Assembly (NCBI RefSeq): GCF_013282215.1
Contig: NZ_CP048103.1
Span: forward strand, 3,410,001-3,474,000
Source: Kroppenstedtia eburnea
Lineage (GTDB): Bacteria > Bacillota > Bacilli > Thermoactinomycetales > DSM-45169
DNA: 64,000 bases
Reading direction: 5' to 3'
Part shown: one piece after another, positions 46,583-54,572 of the stretch
Layout: every line of letters begins with the position of its first letter
Position numbering within the stretch: position 1 is the first letter of the stretch
The notes under the pieces: generated by a model
The model's database searches: none
The model's input: only the letters and a program-made list of their open reading frames with translations
Told to the model about the DNA's origin: nothing
Translations under genes and position numbers: made by a program

Positions 46583-47152
46583 TCACCCCTTCTCCGGCTC
46601 TTCCAAAATATAAACCGCCCGGGCTCCACCGATCAATCTGGGCCGGGTGACAGCCATGGTGACGTGGGCTTCACCGATGTGGACCGACGAGGGGCGAACC
46701 GGCACCGCCACCGGCTTCAGATGCATCCCGATCAGGGTGTCCCCTATATCGATCCCCGCATCGGCAGAGACTTCCTCCACCAACACCGCCTCTTTCAGAT
46801 GGCGGTATGCCCGGGAGGCCATCGCCCCCCCTGCCCCGGGTACGGGAACAGCCGTCACCTCCGTCAGTTGAAACTGTTCCTGTGTCCGGCGGTTGACCAC
46901 CAGTGCCCGATTCAGATGCTCACAACACTGAAAGGCGAGATGGTAACCATATGAAGCCTGAACCTGAAGGGCCCCCTCCAAAATGGCGGCGGCCACTTCA
47001 TCACTGCCCCCGCTTCCGATCCGCTGGCCGGCCACTTCACTGGTGCTGACTCCCATCACGAGGAGATGCCGGTGATCCAAAGGTTTGGTTTTGAGCAACT
47101 CTTCCGTCACCCGGACCACTTGATCCCGGATCTGCTCCCGCACAAAGTTCAC
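46583..47152 (-). CDS. ywlG: UPF0340/TIGR01440 family protein YwlG
   Basis: About 189 residues matching the YwlG family in length and in VMGVSTSEVAGQRIGSGGS, FQCCEHLNRALVVNR, DIGDTLIGMHLKPVAVPVR and RPRLIGGARAVY. Function is not known. The start is a GTG that overlaps the rpiB stop as GTGA, indicating coupling. The order rpiB-ywlG-glyA is as in B. subtilis, although several repeat elements now lie between ywlG and glyA. Confidence 0.92.
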   Translation of the reverse strand: MNFVREQIRDQVVRVTEELLKTKPLDHRHLLVMGVSTSEVAGQRIGSGGSDEVAAAILEGALQVQASYGYHLAFQCCEHLNRALVVNRRTQEQFQLTEVTAVPVPGAGGAMASRAYRHLKEAVLVEEVSADAGIDIGDTLIGMHLKPVAVPVRPSSVHIGEAHVTMAVTRPRLIGGARAVYILEEPEKG

Positions 47153-47589
47153 TTCCCTTCCAGAGCGCCGATCTTATCCACACGACGGTGGTGCCTGCCG
47201 CCAGCAAACTCCGTCGTCAACCAGGTTCTGACAATGCCTTCAGCCAATCCGGGGCCCACCACCCGTTCCCCGAGGGCCAGGATGTTGGCATTGTTATGTT
47301 CCCGACTCATCCGGGCGGAATATTCGTCTGACACCACCGCGCAACGAATTCCCTTCACCTTGTTGGCAGCGATGGACATGCCGATCCCGGTCCCGCAGAT
47401 CAGAATGCCGCGGTCAAATTCACCCTGGGCCACCTTTTCCGCCACAGGCAGAGCATAATCGGGATAATCCACGGAGTCGGGGCAGTCGCAACCCACATCT
47501 GTAATTTCCATCCCCAGCTCACTTACTACTTGCTTCACTGTTTCTTTCAGATTTAATCCTCCGTGGTCGGATCCGATCACAATTCTCAT
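47149..47589 (-). CDS. rpiB: Ribose-5-phosphate isomerase B (YwlF)
   Basis: About 146 residues. It interconverts ribose-5-P and ribulose-5-P (or allose-6-P). MRIVIGSDHGGLNLK with the conserved Asp-His, DVGCDCPDSVDYPDYA, and the catalytic Cys in GILICGTGIGMSIAANK are present. The start has an AGGAGG-like site. It is the first gene of the rpiB-ywlG pair. Confidence 0.96.
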   Translation of the reverse strand: MRIVIGSDHGGLNLKETVKQVVSELGMEITDVGCDCPDSVDYPDYALPVAEKVAQGEFDRGILICGTGIGMSIAANKVKGIRCAVVSDEYSARMSREHNNANILALGERVVGPGLAEGIVRTWLTTEFAGGRHHRRVDKIGALEGK

Positions 47590-47695
47590 TCTCCACTCCT
47601 CCTGTCAGTTAAACACGTTGCGAGTTACGGTTGGATTGCCAAAAGCACCCCCAGTGAAAAATCCCATCTTCGTTGGACTTTTTCACCACGCTTTA

Positions 47696-47988
47696 GAAGC
47701 GTTGTGCATTAGTGCTGGCCGGGTCGTTCGGGATTGGGTTTCACATGTCGTTTTCGTTGTTCTTACGATCCAAAATCACTCCATGTGAAACCCAACCCTC
47801 CCTGCATAGCGTGACCGGGGAGCGAAGCGACCCTGGCACGACTTGCGCCCTATGGGTGCATAGCGAGACCGGGGGCGAAAGCACCCTGGCGAGACTTGTA
47901 CTGGTGAGTGCATAGCGAGACCGGGAAGCGAAGCGACCCTGGGCACGACTTGTGCCCTGTGGGTATGACGGCTTGTTCACCACGCTTT
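47696..47988. repeat. Long type A element with three hairpin modules
   Basis: About 293 bp with TA at the left (47694-47695). Left end GAAGCGTTGTGCATTAGTGC; right end TTGTTCACCACGCTTTC. After the core, three module copies follow: GCATAGCGTGACCGGGGAGC, GCATAGCGAGACCGGGGGCG and GCATAGCGAGACCGGGAAGC. The left flank (about 47675-47693) ends TTTTTCACCACGCTT, a second, truncated type A end, so two elements were joined here too. Confidence 0.85.
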
Positions 47989-48012
47989 CAGACCCCGCAC
48001 AGAAGCCCTGGT

Positions 48013-48657
48013 TCACGATTCCCTTTCATTTTTCCATCGATCCAACAGTTTTTCCACCTGCACCTCAATCTCAGCGGCACAGCGCCGATACTCCTCCACA
48101 TCTCCGCCAAAGGGGTCCGCCACATCCATCCGGGACATCATCTCCCCGACTTCTTTCCGGAGGGAAGCAAGGGAGGCTTCCCGCTCCTTCAATTTCCCCT
48201 GCAACTCTTTTTCCCGCAAGAGATCTCCCTCTTTCCGGGCCTGCTCCAGCAACGCCCGGCAGGTTTCCAATTCCGCCTGCAGGCGGTGGAGGGATTTCAC
48301 CTTTTCCCGTTGGGAGTCTCCCAGCACATACTCTTTCAGTGTGTGCAACTTGTCCACTGCTTCGGGATAATGGCGGATCAACATCTGTTTATGTGCCGAA
48401 GTCATAGTCAGAATGAGATCAGCCCAGGCCACCCCACTCCCATCGAGGGGGCGGGACCGGTGGGAACTGTGGTCGATGCCCTTTTCCTTCATCACTTGAA
48501 CGGCTGCATCCGATGGAGAAACTCCATTCATGGCGGAAATGCCGGCAGACCGAACCTCCAGCCGGAATCCCCCCTCGACTGCCTTTTCACGCAAAAGCGC
48601 CTCAGCCATGGGGGAGCGGCAAGTGTTCCCGGTGCAAACAAACAACACCTTTTTCAC
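48013..48657 (-). CDS. ywlE: Low-molecular-weight protein arginine phosphatase YwlE with coiled-coil insertion
   Basis: About 214 residues. The LMW-PTP fold is clear: CTGNTCRS gives C8-x5-R14, and Thr12 in this loop is typical of arginine phosphatases rather than tyrosine phosphatases. The general-acid Asp lies in DVADPFGGD near residue 181. Family members are about 150 residues. Here roughly 60 extra residues (about 115-175), rich in E/K/L/R with heptad-like spacing, are inserted between LKEYVLGD and DVADPFGG and should form a helical hairpin near the active site. In B. subtilis YwlE reverses McsB phosphorylation. Confidence 0.9.
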   Translation of the reverse strand: MKKVLFVCTGNTCRSPMAEALLREKAVEGGFRLEVRSAGISAMNGVSPSDAAVQVMKEKGIDHSSHRSRPLDGSGVAWADLILTMTSAHKQMLIRHYPEAVDKLHTLKEYVLGDSQREKVKSLHRLQAELETCRALLEQARKEGDLLREKELQGKLKEREASLASLRKEVGEMMSRMDVADPFGGDVEEYRRCAAEIEVQVEKLLDRWKNERES

Positions 48658-48774
48658 CCATTCACCCCCCTTTCCGGAAAGTGCTGACGGTTGCTACTTT
48701 ACATTGTCTCAAGCTCCGGCAAGGTTATGCAACCGTTGTTTTTCCCATCATAGGTCAATCCGAAACCGTCCCGG

Positions 48775-49338
48775 TCACAGCAGAAACCGGAGGCCGAGAG
48801 AGATCAGGATCAAGCCTCCGGCAGCCTCTCCGTAATCCCCGATCCAGGACCTGGCGTGGCGTCCCAGCAACATGCCCGTGCAGGCCAGGACGGCTCCCGT
48901 CGTGCCGAACAACAGCACTGCCAGCAAGAGATCCGCCGCAAACAACCCGAGAGATAACCCTGCTGACAGGGAATCGAGACTGACACTGAAAGAAAGCAGC
49001 AGAAGCCCCCACAGGCTGTTGTTGACGGAGGATTCCTCCTCCCCGCTGACATGAAAGGCATTCAATAACATATTGGTGCCAAGTAAACAGAGCAGCCCCC
49101 CTCCCACCATCACGGCGATCTCTTCGACCAGGGAACCCAAAACCCGTCCGATGGTGATTCCAGCAAGAGGCATCAAAATGTGCAAAACACCGATTATTCC
49201 ACTGACCAACAGGATGCGACGAAACCGGAGTCCCTGTATCCCCATCCCGATCCCCAGGGAAAAAGCGTCCATCCCGAGGGCCACGGAAATCATCCACAAG
49301 GTGAAAAACTGCCCCCACTGGGGCAAGGAAAGGTCCAT
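48775..49338 (-). CDS. mntP: Manganese efflux pump MntP (YwlD)
   Basis: About 187 residues with six predicted helices. The family aspartates are in ISVALGMDAFSLGIGMG and FSVSLDSLSAGLSLG, both needed for Mn2+ export. It is expected to be controlled by a Mn2+ riboswitch (yybP-ykoY) in many bacteria, but I see no such element in the short leader here. The ATG at 49338 follows GGGGAGGAG. Confidence 0.93.
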   Translation of the reverse strand: MDLSLPQWGQFFTLWMISVALGMDAFSLGIGMGIQGLRFRRILLVSGIIGVLHILMPLAGITIGRVLGSLVEEIAVMVGGGLLCLLGTNMLLNAFHVSGEEESSVNNSLWGLLLLSFSVSLDSLSAGLSLGLFAADLLLAVLLFGTTGAVLACTGMLLGRHARSWIGDYGEAAGGLILISLGLRFLL

Positions 49339-49390
49339 TCCCACTCCTCCCCGCACCTCGCATGTCTTTGAAAGGTATGCGGTGGAGTGG

Positions 49391-49422
49391 ACAAAAAGAA
49401 CCGCCCGTCCCATGGGACGGGC
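49391..49422 (-). terminator. Intrinsic terminator after ywlC
   Basis: Minus strand perfect stem GCCCGTCCCA-TGGGACGGGC followed by GGTTCTTTTTG. Confidence 0.85.
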
Positions 49423-49447
49423 AGGGCAGAGGAAATCCCCCGCCGCT

Positions 49448-50506
49448 TCAATCCCGGCCGGAGTCGATCACCCGGCCTTCCGCCGCTTTGCTCAATCGGT
49501 TCATCACCGAGTGCAGCACTCCCCTCGGCGGAAAACCTTCCGCCGCAATCCATTGGGCACCCACTTCATCAAACCGACGCAAAGCTCCGTACAATTCCCT
49601 GGCGATCGTATCCGGGCGGGAGCGGGTTCCGCATACCACAATCCAGTCGGCCCGGTAACGGGAGGCATGTTCCTCTGTACACAGGATTCCTGTCTTCTTG
49701 CCTGATTGCATCGCCTCATCAGCCATCCGCTGAATCCGGCTCACTTGTGCCTCCCCTTCCCCGGTGATGACCCACATCTCCCCTCCAGGGGCATAGTGGC
49801 GATATTTCATCCCGGGTGAACGGGGGGATTCCCCCTCTTCCCGCAACCCGGGATCCACCCGCACTTCCCCGACCACTTCCCCCAGCATTTCCAAGGTGAC
49901 GCCCCCCGGCCGCAACAGCACGGGGGGATTTACCGTCACATCCACCACAGTGGATTCCACCCCCACCCCCGTGACCCCTCCATCCAAAATGGCATCGATC
50001 CGCCCCCCCAAATCCGTCCATACATGTCCGGCTCTGGTGGGACTGGGCTTACCCGACCGGTTGGCGCTGGGGGCTGCCACCGGCAACCCGCAGTTTTTTA
50101 AAAGGGCGAGCGCCACAGGATGGGAAGGAACCCGCACCCCCACCGTGGGCAATCCTGCAGTCACTTGAGGAGCCAGATTTCCCCGGTGAGGCAAAATCAA
50201 AGTCAAGGGACCGGGCCAAAAACGGCGGGCCAGCAATCTGCCCGACTCCGGAATCTCCCGAACCCACTCACTCAATCCTTGTTCATCGGCGAGATGGACG
50301 ATCAATGGGTTGTCCGATGGCCTTCCCTTCGCTCTGTATATGGACGCGACCGCTTCCGGGTCGGTCGCATCGGCTCCCAATCCGTAAACCGTCTCTGTGG
50401 GAAAGGCCACCAGATGTCCTTCCCGCAACAGTGCCGCCGCTTCCCGGATCGCAGGGTTTTGGTCCAAGTCGGCTGCCCCATCGATCTGCCAATGTTTGGT
50501 TTCCAT
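49448..50506 (-). CDS. ywlC: L-threonylcarbamoyladenylate synthase (YwlC/Sua5)
   Basis: About 352 residues. It makes threonylcarbamoyl-AMP from Thr, bicarbonate and ATP for the t6A37 modification of tRNA. The N-terminal YrdC domain has VAFPTETVYGLGADA, KGRPSDNPLIVHL, TVGVRVPSHP and APSANRSGKPSPT. A C-terminal Sua5 domain (about 215-352) with SPGMKYRHYAP is joined by a linker. The ATG at 50506 was preferred to an earlier TTG because the TTG lies inside the terminator of ywlB. Confidence 0.95.
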   Translation of the reverse strand: METKHWQIDGAADLDQNPAIREAAALLREGHLVAFPTETVYGLGADATDPEAVASIYRAKGRPSDNPLIVHLADEQGLSEWVREIPESGRLLARRFWPGPLTLILPHRGNLAPQVTAGLPTVGVRVPSHPVALALLKNCGLPVAAPSANRSGKPSPTRAGHVWTDLGGRIDAILDGGVTGVGVESTVVDVTVNPPVLLRPGGVTLEMLGEVVGEVRVDPGLREEGESPRSPGMKYRHYAPGGEMWVITGEGEAQVSRIQRMADEAMQSGKKTGILCTEEHASRYRADWIVVCGTRSRPDTIARELYGALRRFDEVGAQWIAAEGFPPRGVLHSVMNRLSKAAEGRVIDSGRD

Positions 50507-50531
50507 TCCCGAATTCGACCCTTTCCATGAC

Positions 50532-50557
50532 AAAAATCAGCCTGCGAAACCAGGCTT
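50532..50557 (-). terminator. Intrinsic terminator after ywlB
   Basis: Minus strand AAGCCTG-gtttcg-CAGGCT followed by GATTTTTG. It ends about 26 bases before the ywlC start, so ywlC needs its own promoter or readthrough. Confidence 0.7.
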
Positions 50558-50639
50558 GCACCGGTGTCATCGAACTTTCCCCATCATACCATATCCCCCG
50601 GTTCCCATCCCAACCGGCGGGAAGTTGGATTCGCTCTTA

Positions 50640-51092
50640 TCAGGTGATTTCCCTCCCGATGCGCCGGTAAACCATCGGTACGGCCGCTGATTCCTTGACC
50701 CGGTCATCAACGGAATCGCGGATTTCCCCGGGCAGTTCTTCCCACTTCACCGGTTGAAACCCAAAACACTCAAAGATCTTTGGGGAGACCCCCGTCAACA
50801 GATAGATCTCCTTCAACTCCAGTCTCTGTACAAAGGAGAGAACCACCGCGATCAATTCCATACCTGTCTTTGCATTCCAGGCATTTCTCTCCATGATAAA
50901 GGAACGCAACAGCCCCCGGTCTCCGTGAATTTCCAACCCCGCCGTCCCCACTTTCCTTCCCTCCAGAGGCTCTTCCACCAACAAAAAATTTCCCAGGTGA
51001 CGATCCACACCTTTTTCGCTCACCCCTGCCTGCTGAAGCAACTGAAGGATCGCTTCCCGATCCTCCGGTATTGCACGCCTGACAGTAAACAA
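50640..51092 (-). CDS. ywlB: GNAT-family N-acetyltransferase YwlB
   Basis: About 150 residues. The acetyl-CoA fold is inferred from VRRAIPEDREAILQLLQQAG, LLVEEPLEGRKVGTAGLEIHGDRGLLRSFIME and YLLTGVSPKIFECFGFQPV, the late strand-helix of the GNAT superfamily. Substrate unknown. The start is a TTG with GGAGGAGAGG before it. It stands between spoIIR and ywlC exactly as ywlB does in B. subtilis. Confidence 0.85.
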   Translation of the reverse strand: MFTVRRAIPEDREAILQLLQQAGVSEKGVDRHLGNFLLVEEPLEGRKVGTAGLEIHGDRGLLRSFIMERNAWNAKTGMELIAVVLSFVQRLELKEIYLLTGVSPKIFECFGFQPVKWEELPGEIRDSVDDRVKESAAVPMVYRRIGREIT

Positions 51093-51163
51093 AGTCCTCT
51101 CCTCCTTTCACTCCTCTCTATGAATCTATGAATTGCACAAGGGATGCAGAACGAAAAAAAGAA

Positions 51164-51207
51164 TAAAAAAACCCCTGCTTCCCATAGGGCTGCACGGGAA
51201 CAGGGAA
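51164..51207 (-). terminator. Intrinsic terminator after spoIIR
   Basis: Minus strand CCCTGTTCCC paired with GGGAAGCAGGGG, then TTTTTTTATTC. Confidence 0.85.
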
Positions 51208-51215
51208 CCTTCCTT

Positions 51216-51902
51216 TCACTCAAAGAGTCCGGAAAAGAAATCTTCCAGGGAATCGAGGAGAAAAAAGCGAATTTCCGCTTTTTGGGGCTCCTCGGGGTGA
51301 TTCAGCTTCTCCACCTGGGCAGGTGCCGCCATCGCCTGGCCGGCGGCAACAGCTCTCTCCGCCTCATCCAGGGCATCTCCGTTGCTCATATCGACAAAAC
51401 AGAGGGGAGGGAACAGCACACACCACCAATTGTCTCCTTTCCCTTCCCCGATGGAGATCAGCAGAGCCTCATACTTTCCGGCGGGATACACTTTGTCACC
51501 GTACAGTTTGGTGGGAAAGGGAACTTCCCCGAACCGGACCTTGACCGGATAGGAAAACCCGTTGTCCCGCAGAGTCTGCTCAGCGATCCCCTCCAGTCGG
51601 GGGAGACGGGAGCGCACCAATTGTCGGGCTTCTTTCAGAGTGGTCGGTTTTTGCGCCCAGGTTCCGATTTCCCGGATCACCTCATCCCGGACTTGCCGTT
51701 TCACGCGTTGATCCCCTTCTGAATCGCTGTTGGCGAGAATCCGGAGACGAATCGCCTCATCGGGAATCTCCCGCTGTTCACTGGAACCGGCTCCCACCGA
51801 TCCCCCGCTGTCCCCCCGGTCTTCTCCTCCGTCGCTCCATTGATTGAATGCAAAAAATCCGACTGCCAACAAAAACAATGCCATATAAGTGCGAACCCGC
51901 AT
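51216..51902 (-). CDS. spoIIR: Stage II sporulation protein R (SpoIIR)
   Basis: About 228 residues. It is secreted from the forespore and triggers SpoIIGA processing of pro-sigma-E. A signal-anchor helix is at residues 5-20. The SpoIIR domain has EAIRLRILANSDSEGDQRVKRQVRDEV, KVRFGEVPFPTKLYGDKVYPAGKYEAL and GKGDNWWCVLFPPLCFVD. The linker 22-45 is Gly/Ser/acidic. It would be sigma-F dependent; I could not place that promoter with confidence. Confidence 0.96.
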   Translation of the reverse strand: MRVRTYMALFLLAVGFFAFNQWSDGGEDRGDSGGSVGAGSSEQREIPDEAIRLRILANSDSEGDQRVKRQVRDEVIREIGTWAQKPTTLKEARQLVRSRLPRLEGIAEQTLRDNGFSYPVKVRFGEVPFPTKLYGDKVYPAGKYEALLISIGEGKGDNWWCVLFPPLCFVDMSNGDALDEAERAVAAGQAMAAPAQVEKLNHPEEPQKAEIRFFLLDSLEDFFSGLFE

Positions 51903-52005
51903 CGGATAAACCCTCCTCGACTGATCTATCCTCCATTATGGACAGGCAGCCACAGGTTTAATCACAGACCGACACGGGTCACATTTTCATTTCCCGGGGA
52001 ATTCC

Positions 52006-52899
52006 TCAGCCCATACCTGTTCGGGCGGCCACCACCCGCGGTCGCCCCGCCAGATCGGACACAAAGAAAACCTGCGCCCCCGCAAGAGACTCTTCCAGCA
52101 TTTCCCCGACGGTTTCCGATTGGTCCTCTCCCACTTCAAAAACAACCAGGCCCGGATTTTTCAGGACTGCCGGAATCCCCCTCACCAGGGTGCGGTAGGG
52201 ATCCAATCCGTCTGGACCCCCATCCAGCGCCATCCGGGGTTCATGTACCCTCACCTCCACATCGAGGTGAGGAATCTCCCCCGCAGGGATATAAGGCGGG
52301 TTGGAAACCACCACATCCACCCGGAGGTCCCGCTTGAGAAGCGGCTCCAACCAATCCCCCTGCATCCAGCGGATGCGTTCCCCGCTCCCGTTTTTCGCCC
52401 CGTTTTGTCGGGCCACTTTCAGTGCTGCCGGGGAGCGGTCCACGGCAACAACTTCCCAGTCAGGTCTTTCCGTGGCCAGGGTGACGGCAATCGCGCCACT
52501 GCCTGTTCCCATATCGACTGCGGTTACAGCTTTCCCTTTCCAGATCCGGTCCGCTTCCCGGAGAACCGTCTCCACCAAAATTTCCGTTTCCGGGCGGGGG
52601 ATCAGCACAGAGGGTTCCACCCGGAAGGAACGGCCGAAAAATTCCTGCTCCCCGATCAAATACTGAACAGGAATCCCCTCTGCCCTTTGCTTTAACCAAG
52701 TGATAAACCGTTGGGCCGCCTCAAAGGGAAGGGGCTCGTGAAACCGGGTGAACAGCCCGGTCCGATCCCAGCCCAAGGCAGTCCGAAGCAACAGTTCCGA
52801 AATAAACCGGGGGCTTTCCACCTGGCGCCCTTCCAGGTAACGGGTTCCCAGACGGTAGGCTTGTGCCACGGTCTCCATCTGATTCCATTCCGGATTCAA
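52006..52899 (-). CDS. prmC: Peptide chain release factor N5-glutamine methyltransferase
   Basis: About 297 residues. It methylates the GGQ glutamine of RF1/RF2 with SAM. The N-terminal helical bundle precedes LIGEQEFFGRSFRVEPSVLIPRPETEILVE. The SAM loop is VDMGTGSGAIAVTLA and the glutamine-binding motif is SNPPYIP. A TTG at 52899 is chosen because GAGGAGG stands 8 bases upstream. prfA, encoding its substrate RF1, is directly upstream; a terminator-like hairpin lies between them, close to the ribosome-binding site. Confidence 0.94.
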   Translation of the reverse strand: MNPEWNQMETVAQAYRLGTRYLEGRQVESPRFISELLLRTALGWDRTGLFTRFHEPLPFEAAQRFITWLKQRAEGIPVQYLIGEQEFFGRSFRVEPSVLIPRPETEILVETVLREADRIWKGKAVTAVDMGTGSGAIAVTLATERPDWEVVAVDRSPAALKVARQNGAKNGSGERIRWMQGDWLEPLLKRDLRVDVVVSNPPYIPAGEIPHLDVEVRVHEPRMALDGGPDGLDPYRTLVRGIPAVLKNPGLVVFEVGEDQSETVGEMLEESLAGAQVFFVSDLAGRPRVVAARTGMG

Positions 52900-52919
52900 G
52901 GCCACCACCTCCTCGATAC

Positions 52920-52944
52920 AAAAAACAGGCGGCACCGCCGCCTT
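52920..52944 (-). terminator. Terminator-like hairpin between prfA and prmC
   Basis: Minus strand AGGCGG-cggt-GCCGCCT followed by GTTTTTTG. It ends about 15 bases before the prmC ribosome-binding site, so it may act as a partial terminator that lowers prmC expression relative to prfA. Confidence 0.65.
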
Positions 52945-52947
52945 TTT

Positions 52948-54015
52948 TCATTCCGCCTTTTTTAAAAGCTTCGCCTGTTCTTCCAGGACCAGGGCATCGA
53001 TGATTTCATCCAGATCCCCGTCCATCACCAGATCCAACTTGTGAAGAGTGAGCCCGATCCGATGATCCGTCACCCGGCTCTGTGGAAAATTATATGTCCG
53101 GATCCGTTCACTGCGGTCTCCTGTACCCACCTGAACTTTGCGGGCATCGGCCATTTTGGCCTCTTCTTCCTGCTGTTTTTGATCCAACAGGCGGGCCCGC
53201 AGCACCCGCATCGCTTTCTCCTTGTTTTTGATCTGGGATTTTTCATCCTGGCAGGAGACTACGATGCCGGTGGGCAGATGGGTGATGCGAACGGCGGATT
53301 TGGTCGTGTTGACACTTTGCCCCCCCGGGCCGCTGGAACAGAAAGTGTCGATCCGAAGATCTTTGTCCTGGATCTCCACATCCACTTCCTCCGCTTCGGG
53401 GAGAACAGCCACCGTCGCGGTGGAGGTGTGGATTCGCCCTCCCGACTCCGTCGTCGGCACCCGCTGAACCCGATGAGCCCCGCTCTCATATTTCAATCGG
53501 CTGTATGCACCTTGACCCTGAACGGAAAACACCACTTCTTTAAAACCGCCCAACCCTGTGGTGTTCGTATCCAGGATCTCCGATTTCCAGCCCATCCGCT
53601 CTCCGTATCGGGTATACATCCGATACAGATCCGCCGCAAACAGAGCCGCCTCCTCCCCGCCGGCAGCCCCCCGGATCTCCACAATGACGTTTTTGTCATC
53701 GTTGGGATCTTTGGGCAGGAGCAACAGCCTGATCTCTTCTTCCAATGCCTTTTTCCGGTCGGAGAGCTGTTCCAGTTCTGTTTTGACCAGATCCAGCATC
53801 TCGGGATCCGACTCTTCTTCCAGCATTATTCTGGCCTCTTCATACTGATCGGCAACCTCTTTATACTCGCAGTAAGCATGATATTTCGGTTCCAGATCAG
53901 ACTGTTCTTTCGAATATTTGCGAAGCAAATCAGCGTTATGGATCACCTCAGGGTTACTGAGGAGCTGATTCAATTCTTCATATCGTTGACGGATCGATTC
54001 CAAACGCTCCAACAC
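52948..54015 (-). CDS. prfA: Peptide chain release factor 1
   Basis: About 355 residues, equal to B. subtilis RF1. It terminates translation at UAA and UAG. The GGQ motif is in [24 protein letters not shown]. The stop-codon recognition segment is seen as [26 protein letters not shown] at 54015 is chosen: GGGAG stands 8 bases before it and the family start (M)LERLESI follows. A strong sigma-A promoter is 80 bases upstream. Confidence 0.96.
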   Translation of the reverse strand: MLERLESIRQRYEELNQLLSNPEVIHNADLLRKYSKEQSDLEPKYHAYCEYKEVADQYEEARIMLEEESDPEMLDLVKTELEQLSDRKKALEEEIRLLLLPKDPNDDKNVIVEIRGAAGGEEAALFAADLYRMYTRYGERMGWKSEILDTNTTGLGGFKEVVFSVQGQGAYSRLKYESGAHRVQRVPTTESGGRIHTSTATVAVLPEAEEVDVEIQDKDLRIDTFCSSGPGGQSVNTTKSAVRITHLPTGIVVSCQDEKSQIKNKEKAMRVLRARLLDQKQQEEEAKMADARKVQVGTGDRSERIRTYNFPQSRVTDHRIGLTLHKLDLVMDGDLDEIIDALVLEEQAKLLKKAE

Positions 54016-54094
54016 ACGCTTCACTCCCGCAGGTTCATTGAGGGGGAGAATCTCCCGCCTGTGTGTGATGAGCCGAATAGTTGGATAACGTAAC

Positions 54095-54123
54095 TATTAT
54101 AGGATAAGCAACCTTTTCCGTCA
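54095..54123 (-). promoter_or_regulatory. prfA: Predicted sigma-A promoter of prfA
   Basis: Minus strand: TTGACG, 17-base spacer, TATAAT. Close to consensus, about 80 bases upstream of the prfA start. Confidence 0.8.
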
Positions 54124-54197
54124 AAAGGGAATCGTGATCCCGAACCACTTTTATACCAGTTGTGCTGAAAAAATGTGATATAATGGAGATCGCACTA

Positions 54198-54367
54198 GAA
54201 CGCAGCGCTGTGAATTAGTGCTGGCCGGGTCGGTCGGGATTGGGTTTCACATGTCCTTCCGTTGTTCTTGCGAGCCAAAGTCACTCCATGCGAAACCTAA
54301 CCCTCCCTCTGTTGTTCTCACAACGTGTCTCACATTCCTTCGGAAACTTGAATTACCAGACACGACC
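54198..54367. repeat. Hybrid element: type A left end, type B right end
   Basis: About 170 bp with TA on both sides (54196-54197, 54368-54369). The left end GAACGCAGCGCTGTGAATTAGTGC is a variant type A end; the right end TTACCAGACACGACC is type B, preceded by the B subterminal sequence. Reciprocal in type to the hybrid at 46442-46573. It lies between the divergent prfA and CPBP genes. Confidence 0.85.
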
Positions 54368-54572
54368 TAATGTAAATTGGAAAGTCGAATCCCGCCATTA
54401 CAAGTTTTTGCCGTTGATGGGGGCGGTATGCGCTTCTGAGCGGGTTCGACAATTGCGAACAGAGGCAGATGCCTGAAATCCGGTCCGGAAAAACAAAACT
54501 GAACTTTGACATCGGCGACCGGGTAAACACTTGATCCTGCCAAAAAAGGCGCGAGGGTAAAGGAGTGTGTCC
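54368..54572. other. Leader region of the CPBP protease gene
   Basis: About 200 bases upstream of the plus-strand gene. A TTGACA occurs near 54506, but no acceptable -10 box stands at 16-18 bases. No gene seen. Confidence 0.35.

Noticed and set aside
48660-48774. A Mn2+ riboswitch for mntP or other known riboswitch classes in leaders.
   Set aside because: The leaders of mntP, upp, glyA, nuo and atp were read for known class signatures and none was found. The region 48660-48774 is downstream of mntP on its strand, not its leader.
54198-54367. The palindromic cores of the elements as intrinsic terminators.
   Set aside because: The arms are separated by about 45 bases, and no T-run follows on either strand. 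In the nuo operon one copy must be transcribed through.
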